In this document: positions 48,887-57,504 of the stretch, piece after piece
Layout of the letters: each line of letters begins with the position of its first letter
Numbering within the stretch: position 1 is the first letter of the stretch
Source of the DNA: Rubellimicrobium sp. CFH 75288
GTDB lineage: Bacteria; Pseudomonadota; Alphaproteobacteria; Rhodobacterales; Rhodobacteraceae
Direction: 5' to 3'
Length of the DNA stretch: 64,000 nt
NCBI RefSeq assembly: GCF_009904055.1
Contig: NZ_WYDP01000017.1
Coordinates: forward strand, 40,081-104,080
Notes under the pieces: model-generated
Told to the model about the DNA's origin: nothing
Databases searched by the model: none
Seen by the model: the letters and a program-made list of their open reading frames with translations, nothing else
Program-made: the position numbers and the translations under genes

Positions 48887-49633
48887 ATGATCCGCCACGA
48901 CTTCGCAGGCCGCACGGCGGTGGTGACCGGCGGCGCGCAGGGGCTGGGCCTGGCCGTGGCCCGCCATCTCGCGGCCGGAGGGGCGCGGGTCGCGCTCTGG
49001 GACCTGGACGCCTCGCTCGCCGAGCAGGCCGCGGCGGCTTTGGGCGAGGGGCATCTCGCGGTCGGCATGGACGTGACCGACGAGGCGGCCGTGGCCGAGG
49101 CGGCCGCCCGCACGGCCGCCGCGCTCGGCCCCGCATCCATCCTGGTCGCCTCGGCGGGGATCGCCGGCCCGAACGGCCGCGTCGTGGAATACGACCCCGC
49201 GGCCTGGCGCCGCATCGTCGAGATCAACCTCACGGGCACGTTCCTCTGCGCCCGCGCCCTCCTGCCGCAGATGAGCGCGCAGGGCTACGGCCGCGTCGTC
49301 CTGATCGCCTCGGTGGCGGGCAAGGAGGGCAACCCGAACGCCGCCGCCTATTCCGCCTCCAAGGCCGGGGTGATCGCGCTGGCCAAGTCGCTCGGCAAGG
49401 AGCATGCGGCCGAGAACATCGCCGTCAACTGCGTGACACCGGCCGCCGCGCGTACCCGCATCTTCGAGCAGATGAGCGAGGAACACATCGCCTACATGCT
49501 CTCGCGCATCCCCCGCGGCCGGTTCCTCGAGCCCGACGAGGCGGCCTCCCTGATCGCCTGGCTCTGCTCGGAGGACAACAGCTTCGCCACCGGCGCCGTG
49601 TTCGACCTTTCGGGCGGGCGCGCCACCTACTGA
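48887..49633 (+). CDS. SDR-family NAD(P)-dependent oxidoreductase
   Basis: Short-chain dehydrogenase/reductase of 248 residues. N-terminal cofactor motif VVTGGAQGLGLAVARHLA (TGxxxGxG), acidic Asp in WDLDAS suggesting NAD preference, the NAG-like SAGIAG, catalytic Ser in LIASVAGKEG, and YSASK. The C-terminal DLSGGRATY is typical of the FabG-like group. Substrate unknown. Ribosome-binding site GGAGGGAGGA upstream. It converges with, and overlaps by 7 bp, the AraC-type regulator. In context it may oxidise an alcohol or hydroxy-acid of the nearby quaternary-amine pathway (inference). Confidence 0.86.
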   Translation: MIRHDFAGRTAVVTGGAQGLGLAVARHLAAGGARVALWDLDASLAEQAAAALGEGHLAVGMDVTDEAAVAEAAARTAAALGPASILVASAGIAGPNGRVVEYDPAAWRRIVEINLTGTFLCARALLPQMSAQGYGRVVLIASVAGKEGNPNAAAYSASKAGVIALAKSLGKEHAAENIAVNCVTPAAARTRIFEQMSEEHIAYMLSRIPRGRFLEPDEAASLIAWLCSEDNSFATGAVFDLSGGRATY

Positions 49634-50628
49634 GCCTCGGGGCCCCTGAGCGGGCGCAGGACGCTGCCGGACACGGAAGGGCTGCGGTCGCGGCTCGGAC
49701 AGACGCCGAAGGCCCGCCGATAGGCCCGGGACAGGGCGGCGAGCGAGCCGAAGCCGCAGGCGGCCGCCACCTCCGACAGCGGCAGATCCGTCTGCTGGAC
49801 CAGACCATGCGCCCGCTCGAGCCGCAGCGCACGGGCCGTCTCCCCGACCGAGCGGCCGAGCCTGAGGCGGAACAGGCGCTGGAGGTGGCGGGGCGAGAGC
49901 CCCACCTGGCGGGCCAGCGCCGCAGGACCCGGCGGCTCCCCCCTCTCGGCCTCCAGAATGGCGAGCGCGCGCGCCACCGCATCGGGCGAGCCCGGCGGGA
50001 TCTCCGCGGCGGCCTGACGCGTGGTCCCCGCCCGCGGCCCGTCCGCGAGCAGGTGATGGGCCACCTCCTGCGCAAGGGCCGAGCCCCCTTCCTGGGCGAC
50101 CAGGCCGAGGACGAGGTCGAGCGTCGCCGTCCCTCCCGCCGAGGTCGGCCGGCGGGGGGCTGCATGGAACAGGCCCGGCACGGCGCGCACGGCCGGATAG
50201 CGCTCGCGAAAGCCCTCGATCGTGTACCAGTGGACGGCCGCCGTCTCCCCGTCGAGCAGGCCGGCCGCCGCCAGAACCTCCGTGCCGGTCTCGATTCCCC
50301 CCACGCTCGCGCCCTGGCGGGCCATCCGCCGGAGCCAGCCCAGCAGGCGCGCATCCGCCGCGGCCGCGCGCGCCTCGAAGCTCGCAAGCACCAGCACGGT
50401 CTCGGCCTCGTCGGCGGGGCCGAGCGGGGAATCGACCGGCAGGACCGCCCCGCTCGAGGAGGGCACGGCCAGGCCGTCCACCGACAGGCGCCGCCAGGCG
50501 AACAGGCTGCGCCCCGACACCCAGTTGGCGACAAAGAGCGGCTCGGTCACGAGCGGCAGCGCGAGAAAGGAAAAGCCGGGCACGAGGACCAGACTCACCC
50601 GGTGCGGCTCTCCCGGGGCACGGCGCAT
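49627..50628 (-). CDS. GlxA/GbdR-like AraC regulator (DJ-1 + AraC HTH)
   Basis: Regulator of the GATase1-AraC group, whose known members GbdR and CdhR control choline, betaine and carnitine catabolism. The 333-residue protein has an N-terminal DJ-1/PfpI-like domain (residues about 10-170) and a C-terminal AraC domain with two HTHs (GPAALARQVGLSPRHLQRLF and SLAALSRAYRRAFGVCP). The nucleophile elbow reads VGGIETGTEVLA, with Glu where enzymes have Cys, so it is a ligand sensor and not an enzyme. ATG start at 50628. Divergent from the Rieske operon; a 40-bp symmetric operator lies 14 bp upstream of its start. Confidence 0.88.
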   Translation of the reverse strand: MRRAPGEPHRVSLVLVPGFSFLALPLVTEPLFVANWVSGRSLFAWRRLSVDGLAVPSSSGAVLPVDSPLGPADEAETVLVLASFEARAAAADARLLGWLRRMARQGASVGGIETGTEVLAAAGLLDGETAAVHWYTIEGFRERYPAVRAVPGLFHAAPRRPTSAGGTATLDLVLGLVAQEGGSALAQEVAHHLLADGPRAGTTRQAAAEIPPGSPDAVARALAILEAERGEPPGPAALARQVGLSPRHLQRLFRLRLGRSVGETARALRLERAHGLVQQTDLPLSEVAAACGFGSLAALSRAYRRAFGVCPSRDRSPSVSGSVLRPLRGPEAQ

Positions 50629-50641
50629 GAGCGGTCTCCGG

Positions 50642-50681
50642 CTTGATCCGAATGGACAGGAATCTGTCCCTAGAGATCAAG
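50642..50681. promoter_or_regulatory. Nested 40-bp symmetric operator upstream of AraC-type gene
   Basis: CTTGATC (50642-50648) and GATCAAG (50675-50681) form outer arms; GGACAG (50654-50659) and CTGTCC (50664-50669) form inner arms around GAAT. All arms share one centre at 50661.5. Further CTGTC copies lie at 50683, 50692 and 50717. A TATGAT -10-like box at 50738 faces the Rieske operon. It could bind the AraC-type regulator or a global factor. Confidence 0.55.
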
Positions 50682-50876
50682 TCTGTCCAGCCTGTCGTGC
50701 AGAGGCCTGCCCCACTCTGTCGTAACTAACTGTATCGTATGATTATGAAGCCATTCCCGACTTTGCCCTTCGGTGCCATCTCCGCGACCGCGCGATCAAG
50801 TGCAATCCGGCTGCCAGCGGCAGGATGGACCGCAACCGCCCGCCCCCGCGGGCCGCAAGCGGAGGACCGACCCCCG

Positions 50877-52013
50877 ATGGGCAAGCCCGAACTGACCTGG
50901 GATCACAGCGACCCCGTCCACGGCAGAACCATGCCCGCGCCCTTCTTCTACGACGAGGGGATCTTCGCGGAGGAACGCGAGCGCATCTTCCTGCGCTGCT
51001 GGCACCTTGTGGGTCATGTCAACGAGTTCCGCGAACCCGGCTCCTATGTGGTCCAGGACATCTTCGAGCAGAGCGTGGTCGTCACGGCCGGCCATGACGG
51101 CGGCATCCATGCCTGGCACAATGTCTGCCGCCACCGGGGCAACCGGCTGATGACCGAACGGCGCGGCAAGGTGGGCGCGGTGCTGCGCTGCCAGTACCAT
51201 TCGTGGTGCTACAATCTCGACGGCGGGCTGCGCGCCGCCCCCCGCACGGAGCATCTGGCCGACTTCTCCAAGGCCGACTGGAGCCTCCGGCCCGTCCGGC
51301 TGGAGATCTTCGCAGGCTGGGTGTTCGTCACGCTCGACGATGGCGCCCCCCCCGTACGCGAGATCGCCGCGGGTGCCGAGGAGGAGATGCGCCGCTTCCT
51401 GCCGGATCTCGACACGGTCGAGCTGGTCGAGGAGACCGACGTCGTCGTGGAGGCCAACTGGAAGGTCATCCAGGAGAACTCCATCGAGGGCTACCATTTC
51501 GACCTTTCCGGGCCGGTCCACAAGGAGCTGGCCGCGCTGATCGACTTCGAGGGCTACCGGCTGACGCCGCGGGGGCTCTGGTGGACCTATATCGGTCCGC
51601 CCAACAAGGGCGCGACCGAGGCCTACGGCGTGCCGCTCGAGGGGGCCACCTGGCAGACCGACTGGTTCTTCAACATCGGCATCTGGCCCAACACCACCTT
51701 CTACAGCTTTCCCTATACCGACATGATCGGGACCTTCATCATGATCCCGATCGCGCCCGAGCGGTCCATCCTGCGCTTCGGCTACTACGCGCCGAGGGGC
51801 CGTCCCGTGCCGGAGGTCACGCGTGCCGCCATCCGCTGGATGAACACCCAGCTCGGCCCCGAGGATATCGAGCTCAACATCACCAACCAGAAGGGCCTGC
51901 ACTCGATGGGCTTCGGTTCGGGACGCTACCTGATCGATCCCGCCCGCCCGAACCAGAGCGAGCATCTGGTGCACCATTTCCACAAGCTCTGCTACGAGGC
52001 GATCCGCGGGTGA
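50877..52013 (+). CDS. Rieske non-heme iron oxygenase alpha subunit
   Basis: Aromatic-ring-hydroxylating-type oxygenase large subunit of 378 residues. Start ATG 50877, 11 bp after GGAGGA; an in-frame extension to 50739 lacks a good RBS. Rieske cluster ligands are C84/H86 (CRHRGN) and C105/H108 (CQYHSW). The mononuclear iron site reads NSIEGYHFDLSGPVH: E204 bridges (Asp in naphthalene dioxygenase, Glu in carnitine oxygenase CntA), His207, and probably His215. The seven-residue gap between them differs from the common four. The third ligand is in GPEDIELN. This subgroup acts on quaternary amines. No reductase is encoded nearby. Stop overlaps the GMC start in GTGA. Confidence 0.88.
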   Translation: MGKPELTWDHSDPVHGRTMPAPFFYDEGIFAEERERIFLRCWHLVGHVNEFREPGSYVVQDIFEQSVVVTAGHDGGIHAWHNVCRHRGNRLMTERRGKVGAVLRCQYHSWCYNLDGGLRAAPRTEHLADFSKADWSLRPVRLEIFAGWVFVTLDDGAPPVREIAAGAEEEMRRFLPDLDTVELVEETDVVVEANWKVIQENSIEGYHFDLSGPVHKELAALIDFEGYRLTPRGLWWTYIGPPNKGATEAYGVPLEGATWQTDWFFNIGIWPNTTFYSFPYTDMIGTFIMIPIAPERSILRFGYYAPRGRPVPEVTRAAIRWMNTQLGPEDIELNITNQKGLHSMGFGSGRYLIDPARPNQSEHLVHHFHKLCYEAIRG

Positions 52014-53644
52014 GCGAGGCCTGGGACTATGTCATCGTGGGTGGCGGCTCGGCGGGCTGCGTGCTCGCCGCGCGGCTGAGCGAGGAGCCTGCCGTGCGCG
52101 TGCTCCTGCTCGAGGCAGGCCCGCCCGACCGCTCGCCCTGGCTCGCCATGCCCGCAGGGATCGCGCGCGTGGTCTGGGGGACGCGCTTCTCCTGGGCCTT
52201 CGTCTCCGAGCCCGAGCCGCATCTCGGCGGACGGCGGCTGGGCCATCCGCGGGGCCGGGTGCTGGGAGGGTCGTCCTCGATCAACGGCATGGTCTGGCTC
52301 CGGGGTCATCCGCGCGACTTCGACGGCTGGGCCCAGTCGGGCGCCCGCGGCTGGAGCCACGAGGAGGTGCTCCCCTTCTTCCGTCGCAGCGAGACCGCGC
52401 CCGAGGGCTCGGGTCCCGATCGCGGCCGGGACGGGCCCATCCGCATCACCCGCCCCGTCCTCGACCCCCTTGCCGCAGCCTTTGTGGAGGCAGGGGTGCA
52501 GGCGGGCTATCCCCGCGCGGACGACTTCAACGGACCCCATCCCGAGGGATTCGGCCCCGTGGAGCGCAGCACCCATCGCGGGCGGCGCTGGAGTGCCTCG
52601 CGCGGCTATCTCCACCCCGTCCGCGACCGGCGCAATCTCTGCCTGCGCACCGGCGCGCTCGCGCTGCGCATCCGGCTGGAGGGCGGCCGCGCGGTGGGGG
52701 TGGACTATACCCATCACGGCCGGCCTGCCTTTGCTCGCGCCGTGCGCGAGGTCATCCTTGCCGCCGGCGCCATCGGTTCGCCCCACCTGCTCCAGCTCTC
52801 CGGGATCGGAGCCCCGCGCCATCTGGAGGCCGCGGGACTCCCTGTCCTGCACGAGCTGCCGGGCGTGGGCGAGAACCTCCAGGACCATCCCGATCTCGTG
52901 GTCCAGCACAGCTGCCTCCGTCCGGTCACGCCGCTGGGCGCGACGCGGCCGCCGCGCTCCTGGCTCGCGGGGGCCGAATGGGCCCTGCGGGGCACCGGGC
53001 CGGCTGCCACCAACCATTTCGAGGCGGGCGCCTTCATCCGCACCCGGCCCGAGCTGGAGCAGCCCGACATCCAGTTCACCTTCATGCCGCTTGCGGTCCT
53101 GCCCGGCGGCACCCGCATCCGCCCCGAGGAGGCGTTCCAGGTCCATGTGGACCTGCTCCGGCCGCGTTCGCGCGGCCATGTGCGCGCGCGCTCGGCCGAC
53201 CCGCGCGAGCCGCCCGCGATCCTCTTCAACTATCTCGCCGATCCTCAGGACCGCCGCGACCTCGCCCGCGGGGTGGAAAGGCTGCGCGCGGTGCTGCGCC
53301 AGCCTGCGCTGGCCCCCTTCGCCGGGCCCGAACTGCTGCCGGGCCCCGCGATCGCCGGGGCTGCGCTCGAGGAGTGGATGGCCCGCACGGTCGAGACCTG
53401 CTATCATCCCGCGGGCACCTGCCGGATGGGCGATCCGGGCCGGGCCGACACGGTGGTGGACCCCCTCTGCCGCGTCGCGGGTCTCGAGGGCCTGCGCGTC
53501 GTCGATGCCTCCATCATGCCCGCACCGGTCAGCGCCAACACCAACGCCGCCACGATCATGATCGCCGAGAAGGCGGCCCACCTCATCCGCACCGGGCCGG
53601 TCCGTCCCCCCGCATCCCCCCACCCCGAGGAGGTGTTCGCATGA
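52010..53644 (+). CDS. GMC-family (choline dehydrogenase-like) oxidoreductase
   Basis: FAD-dependent GMC oxidoreductase of 544 residues, starting at GTG 52010 in a GTGA overlap with the Rieske gene. N-terminal FAD motif DYVIVGGGSAGCVLAARL, the flavin-contact GHPRGRVLGGSSSING, substrate-domain signatures AAGAIGSPHLLQLSGIG, and the catalytic pair His in ETCYHPAGTCRMG and Asn in SANTNAATIMIAEKAA. It resembles BetA but lacks a clear marker for choline itself. Expected reaction: oxidation of an alcohol to an aldehyde. Overlaps the aldolase gene by four bases. Confidence 0.87.
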   Translation: MSEAWDYVIVGGGSAGCVLAARLSEEPAVRVLLLEAGPPDRSPWLAMPAGIARVVWGTRFSWAFVSEPEPHLGGRRLGHPRGRVLGGSSSINGMVWLRGHPRDFDGWAQSGARGWSHEEVLPFFRRSETAPEGSGPDRGRDGPIRITRPVLDPLAAAFVEAGVQAGYPRADDFNGPHPEGFGPVERSTHRGRRWSASRGYLHPVRDRRNLCLRTGALALRIRLEGGRAVGVDYTHHGRPAFARAVREVILAAGAIGSPHLLQLSGIGAPRHLEAAGLPVLHELPGVGENLQDHPDLVVQHSCLRPVTPLGATRPPRSWLAGAEWALRGTGPAATNHFEAGAFIRTRPELEQPDIQFTFMPLAVLPGGTRIRPEEAFQVHVDLLRPRSRGHVRARSADPREPPAILFNYLADPQDRRDLARGVERLRAVLRQPALAPFAGPELLPGPAIAGAALEEWMARTVETCYHPAGTCRMGDPGRADTVVDPLCRVAGLEGLRVVDASIMPAPVSANTNAATIMIAEKAAHLIRTGPVRPPASPHPEEVFA

Positions 53645-54420
53645 CAGCCGCTCCACGCAACCCGATCCTGCCCGCTTCCGGCCCCGCCGGCGACGAAGAC
53701 CTGCTCGAGGCGCGCCGGGACCTGGCGGCCGCCTTCCGCTGGTTCGCCCGGCTGGGCATGCACGAAAGCGTCGCCAACCATTTCAGCCTGGCCGTGGACA
53801 AAGGGGGGCGGCGCTTCCTGATGAACCCGCGCGGCCGGCACTTCTCGCGCATCCGCGCGTCGGACCTGCTGCTTCTCGATGCGGACGATCCGGACACGAT
53901 GCGCCGCCCCGACGCGCCCGATCCGACCGCCTGGCACATCCACGGCCGCATCCATGCCCGCAATCCCGAGGCGCGCTGCGTGCTCCATCTCCATCCGCGC
54001 CACGCCACGGCCCTGTCCGCCCTCGCCAACAGCCGCATGCCGCCCATCGACCAGAACACCATGCGCTTCTGGGGTCGGCTCGCCATCGACGAGGGCTTCG
54101 AGGGAATGGGCCTGTCGGACGAGGAGGGCGACCGTCTGGCGGGGCTTCTGGAGGGCGGCAAGGTGCTGCTGATGGGCAATCACGGCGTCCTGGTCGCCGC
54201 CCCGACCGTCGCGCTCGCGCTCGACGAGATGTACTATTTCGAACGCGCCTGCGAGACGGTGATGCTCTGCTATGCCACAGGCCGGCCGCTGCGCGTCGTC
54301 CCGGACGCGGTGGCCGAGCGCACGGCGCGCCAATGGGCCGCCTACGGCCAGCTCGCCCTCGACCATCTGCGCGAGGTGCGCGCCATCCTCGATGCCGAGG
54401 AGCCCGACTACCGCGACTAG
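53641..54420 (+). CDS. Class II aldolase/adducin family protein
   Basis: Zinc-dependent class II aldolase-fold protein of 259 residues starting at ATG 53641 (ATGA overlap with GMC). Zinc ligands are in AWHIHGRIHARNP, CVLHLHPRHATALS, and the later His of LLMGNHGVLV. ANHFSL near the start is the conserved phosphate/substrate loop of the family. The reaction may be aldol cleavage, decarboxylation or epimerisation; the sequence does not say which. Coupling to the Rieske-GMC pair implies it acts on the same catabolite chain. Confidence 0.86.
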   Translation: MTAAPRNPILPASGPAGDEDLLEARRDLAAAFRWFARLGMHESVANHFSLAVDKGGRRFLMNPRGRHFSRIRASDLLLLDADDPDTMRRPDAPDPTAWHIHGRIHARNPEARCVLHLHPRHATALSALANSRMPPIDQNTMRFWGRLAIDEGFEGMGLSDEEGDRLAGLLEGGKVLLMGNHGVLVAAPTVALALDEMYYFERACETVMLCYATGRPLRVVPDAVAERTARQWAAYGQLALDHLREVRAILDAEEPDYRD

Positions 54421-54481
54421 ACCCCTCCGCCAGAACACAGACCCCGGACAGACCGGGGCACCAGCTCGCAGGGAGACCGCC

Positions 54482-55426
54482 ATGATGAGACCCACGATCC
54501 TGCTGGCCGCGCTCGGCCTGGCCGGCGCGGCCGCCGCCGCCGATCCGGAGGCCTGCGCCACGCCGCGCTTTGCCGATATCGGCTGGACCGACATCCAGGC
54601 CACGACCGCGCTTGCCGGGGTTGTCCTCGAGGGGCTCGGCTACCGGCCCGAGACGGTCATGGTCTCCATCCCGATCGCCTATGCCTCGATGCGGTCGGGC
54701 GACATCGACGTGTTCCTCGGCGACTGGCAGCCCAGCCTTGCCGCCGACCGCCAGCCCTATCTCGACGACGGATCGGTGGAGGTGCTGGGGGTCAATCTCG
54801 AAGGGGCCAAGTACACGCTCGCCACGCTTGCCCCCACGGCCGAGGCCGGCCTGCGCGACTTTGCCGACATCGCCCGCCACGGCGAGGCGCTGGGCTTCCG
54901 CATCCACGGGATCGAGCCGGGCAACGACGGCAACCGCATCATCCAGACCCTGATCGACGAGGACCGCTTCGGTCTCGGCGGGTTCCAGCTCGTCGAGTCC
55001 TCCGAACAGGGGATGCTCTCGCAGGTCGCGCGCCTGGCCGCACGGGACGAGGCGGTGGTGTTTCTCGCCTGGGCGCCGCATCCGATGAACGCGCGCTTTC
55101 CCATCGTCTACCTCTCCGGCGGGGACGAATGGTTCGGACCCGATTACGGCGGCGCGACGGTGCACACCAATGCGCGGGCGGGCCTCGCGGCGGAGTGCCC
55201 GGAACTGGGCCGCTTCCTGCGCCAGCTGCGCTTCACGCTCGAGATGGAGAACGCCGTGATGGGCCGCATCCTCGACGACGGGCTGCCGCCGGCCGAGGCG
55301 GCACGGGACTGGCTTGTCGCCCACCCCGAGACGCTTGCGCCCTGGCTCGAGGGCATCACCGCCCGGGACGGCCGACCCGGCCTCGCTGCCGTGCGGGCGC
55401 AGCTGGGCCTGCCGCCCGAGGGCTGA
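54482..55426 (+). CDS. choX: Choline-type periplasmic binding protein (ChoX-like)
   Basis: Quaternary-amine ABC substrate-binding protein, OpuAC fold, 314 residues, ATG 54482 after GGGAGACC. Signal peptide MMRPTILLAALGLAGAAAAA. Every residue of the S. meliloti ChoX choline pocket (as I recall it: W43, D45, W90, Y119, N156, W205) is present at a constant offset of eight: W35, D37 (GWTDIQ), W82 (GDWQPS), Y111 (KYTLA), N148, W197 (LAWAPH). Thus choline or a close hydroxylated quaternary amine is the predicted ligand. No permease (ChoW) or ATPase (ChoV) follows; the next genes on the other strand are of the polyamine type. Confidence 0.87.
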   Translation: MMRPTILLAALGLAGAAAAADPEACATPRFADIGWTDIQATTALAGVVLEGLGYRPETVMVSIPIAYASMRSGDIDVFLGDWQPSLAADRQPYLDDGSVEVLGVNLEGAKYTLATLAPTAEAGLRDFADIARHGEALGFRIHGIEPGNDGNRIIQTLIDEDRFGLGGFQLVESSEQGMLSQVARLAARDEAVVFLAWAPHPMNARFPIVYLSGGDEWFGPDYGGATVHTNARAGLAAECPELGRFLRQLRFTLEMENAVMGRILDDGLPPAEAARDWLVAHPETLAPWLEGITARDGRPGLAAVRAQLGLPPEG

Positions 55427-55435
55427 GGCGGGCGG

Positions 55436-56290
55436 TCAGGCGGAGACCGTCATCCGCCGCGTCCGCCGCTTGAGCCATTCCATCGTCCCGAGCAGCACGG
55501 CCGCCACCAGGGTCATCAGCGTGGCCGCTGCCGCGATCACCGGCGAGACGTTCTCGCGCAGCGACGAGAACATCTCGCGCGGCAGCGTCCGGTGCTCGGG
55601 GGCGGCGATGAAGATGTTGACCACGACCTCGTCGAAGGAGGTGGCAAAGGCGAACAGGAACCCCGCGAGGACCCCCGGCGCGATCAGCGGCAGGACCACG
55701 CGGCGGAAGGCCACGGCCGGCGACGCGCCCAGACCCTGCGCCGCGCGCAGCAGCGTCCGGTCGAAGGAGGCGAGCGCGGCGCCCACCGTGAGCAGGGCGA
55801 ACGGCGCCCCCAGCGCCACATGCGCGGCCAGAAGCCCCGGAAAGGTCCGCACGAGCCCGACCTGCCCGAAGAACAGCGCCAGCCCCACCCCGAACACGAT
55901 CACCGGCACGACGAGCGGGCTCAGCAGCAGCGCGAGCAGCACCGCCTTGCCGCGGAACTCCGCAAGCGCGAGGCCGAGCGCAGCCAGCGTGCCGAGGACG
56001 GTCGCGATGGCCGCGCTCGAGACGGCGAGGACCGCGCTGTTGGCGAGCGCCCGCGTCCAGCGCGGGTCCGAGAAGAACTCGATGTACCAGCGGTCGGTGA
56101 AGCCCCGCAGCGGATAGGTGAGAAAGCGGCTGTCGTTGACCGACAGCGGCAGCACCGCGAGGATCGGCACGACCAGAAAGGCGAGCACGAGGGCCGTCGC
56201 CGCCCAGAGCGCCCAGCGCCACAGCCGGTCTGCCGACAGCCTAGCCAAGGCTGAGCCCCCTCGGACCGGCGAGCCGCGCATAGAAGACAT
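55436..56290 (-). CDS. PotC-like ABC transporter permease
   Basis: Inner-membrane permease of the spermidine/putrescine-type ABC family, 284 residues with six helices. The EAA loop is AAQGLGASPAVAFRRVVLPL, and SFDEVVVNIF is characteristic of PotC. The ATG at 56290 gives a 50-bp overlap with the preceding permease; a TTG at 56248 would give an 8-bp overlap and a shorter cytoplasmic tail. It ends 9 bp from the convergent choX gene. The ATPase PotA is absent. Confidence 0.86.
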   Translation of the reverse strand: MSSMRGSPVRGGSALARLSADRLWRWALWAATALVLAFLVVPILAVLPLSVNDSRFLTYPLRGFTDRWYIEFFSDPRWTRALANSAVLAVSSAAIATVLGTLAALGLALAEFRGKAVLLALLLSPLVVPVIVFGVGLALFFGQVGLVRTFPGLLAAHVALGAPFALLTVGAALASFDRTLLRAAQGLGASPAVAFRRVVLPLIAPGVLAGFLFAFATSFDEVVVNIFIAAPEHRTLPREMFSSLRENVSPVIAAAATLMTLVAAVLLGTMEWLKRRTRRMTVSA

Positions 56291-57488
56291 AGAGGATGGC
56301 CGTCGCCGCCACGAGCAGGATCGCCAGCGCGCCCGCCATGCCCCAGTTGAAGGTCTCCGTCGTGTAGAAGGCGATGAAGTAGGACACGAGCTGGTCGCCC
56401 GCCCCGCCCACCAGCGCGGGCGTGATGTAGTAGCCCAGCGACAGGATGAACACGAGAAGCGCCCCGGCCGCGAGCCCGGGCAGCGTCTGGGGCAGATAGA
56501 CGCGCCAGAACGCCACCGCCGGCGAGGCGCCGAGCGAGCGGGCGGCCTTGACCAGTTCGGGCCGGATCGTGGTCATCGTCGCATAGAGGGGCAGGATCAG
56601 GTAGGGCAGCGAGATATGGACCATCGCGATGGTCAGCCCCGTGCGGTTGAACAGCAGCCGGACCGGTTCGGAGGTCAGGCCCAGCGCCATCAGCGCCCCG
56701 TTCACGAGACCCTGGTCCTGCAGCAGGACGACCCAGGCGCCCGTGCGGACCAGAAGCGAGGTCCAGAGCGGCAGCAGCACCAGCACCATGGCCACCGAGG
56801 CGAGAGCCGGAGGACCGTTGGCGAGGAAATAGGCCACAGGAAAGCCCAGGACGATCGCTGCGGCCGTGACCGTCGCCGCCACGGCAAAGGTGCGCCACAG
56901 CACGGCGAGGTAGATGCGCTGTTCGGGCGGCGCGCGTTCGAGCCCGTCCGCGCCCAGCCGCAGGTCCGCCGCCGACAGCAGGAAGAAGGCCGAGACGGGG
57001 CCGGAGGCCTGCCGGAGCGCCACCCAGGTCTCGCGCTCGCCCCAGGCCGGGTCGAGGGCGATCAGCGTCTCGCGCCAGCCCCCGCCGGGGTCTGGCTCCT
57101 GCCGGTCGGCCAGGGCGCGCGCGGTCTGGGTGACGAGGCTGCGCCCGCCCGGCAGCGCGTAGTTGAGCCGCCGCGCCGCCGTGGCGGCGGTCCGGCTCGC
57201 CTGCGACCCGCGCAGGTCGGCCGCGAGCGCGGCGAACACCGCCTCGTCCGGGGGCAGCTCGTCCCCGCCGTCGCGCAGCTCGGCCGACACGCGCGGCCAG
57301 ACGGAGGCCAGTTCGTTGTCGGCCACGCCATAGCCCAGGATCCAGATGATCGGCGCGGCAAAGGCGAACAGCAGAAAGGCCGCCAGCGGCGCCACCAGCC
57401 CGGCGGCGAGAAGTCGCCGCCGCCCGTCCCGCCCGATCGTGCGGACGGGGGGGCGGACGGCGTCGAGGGACGCGGCCGGCGCGCTCAT
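56241..57488 (-). CDS. PotB-like ABC transporter permease with large insertion
   Basis: Permease of 415 residues, well over the usual 280-300. Helix 1 (LLAAGLVAPLAAFLLFAFAA) is followed by about 130 extra residues (roughly 55-170), periplasmic by topology, before helix 2 (FAVAATVTAAAIVLGFPVAY). The rest is normal PotB: LLVRTGAWVVLLQDQGLVN and EAA loop AARSLGASPAVAFWRVYLPQ. The insert contains paired WRETL/WGERETW and no known domain. It starts 16 bp after the binding-protein gene. Such long PotB forms occur in some alphaproteobacteria, but the role of the insert is not known to me. Confidence 0.86.
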   Translation of the reverse strand: MSAPAASLDAVRPPVRTIGRDGRRRLLAAGLVAPLAAFLLFAFAAPIIWILGYGVADNELASVWPRVSAELRDGGDELPPDEAVFAALAADLRGSQASRTAATAARRLNYALPGGRSLVTQTARALADRQEPDPGGGWRETLIALDPAWGERETWVALRQASGPVSAFFLLSAADLRLGADGLERAPPEQRIYLAVLWRTFAVAATVTAAAIVLGFPVAYFLANGPPALASVAMVLVLLPLWTSLLVRTGAWVVLLQDQGLVNGALMALGLTSEPVRLLFNRTGLTIAMVHISLPYLILPLYATMTTIRPELVKAARSLGASPAVAFWRVYLPQTLPGLAAGALLVFILSLGYYITPALVGGAGDQLVSYFIAFYTTETFNWGMAGALAILLVAATAILYVFYARLAGPRGLSLG

Positions 57489-57504
57489 GCCGCGTCCCCG
57501 CCGG

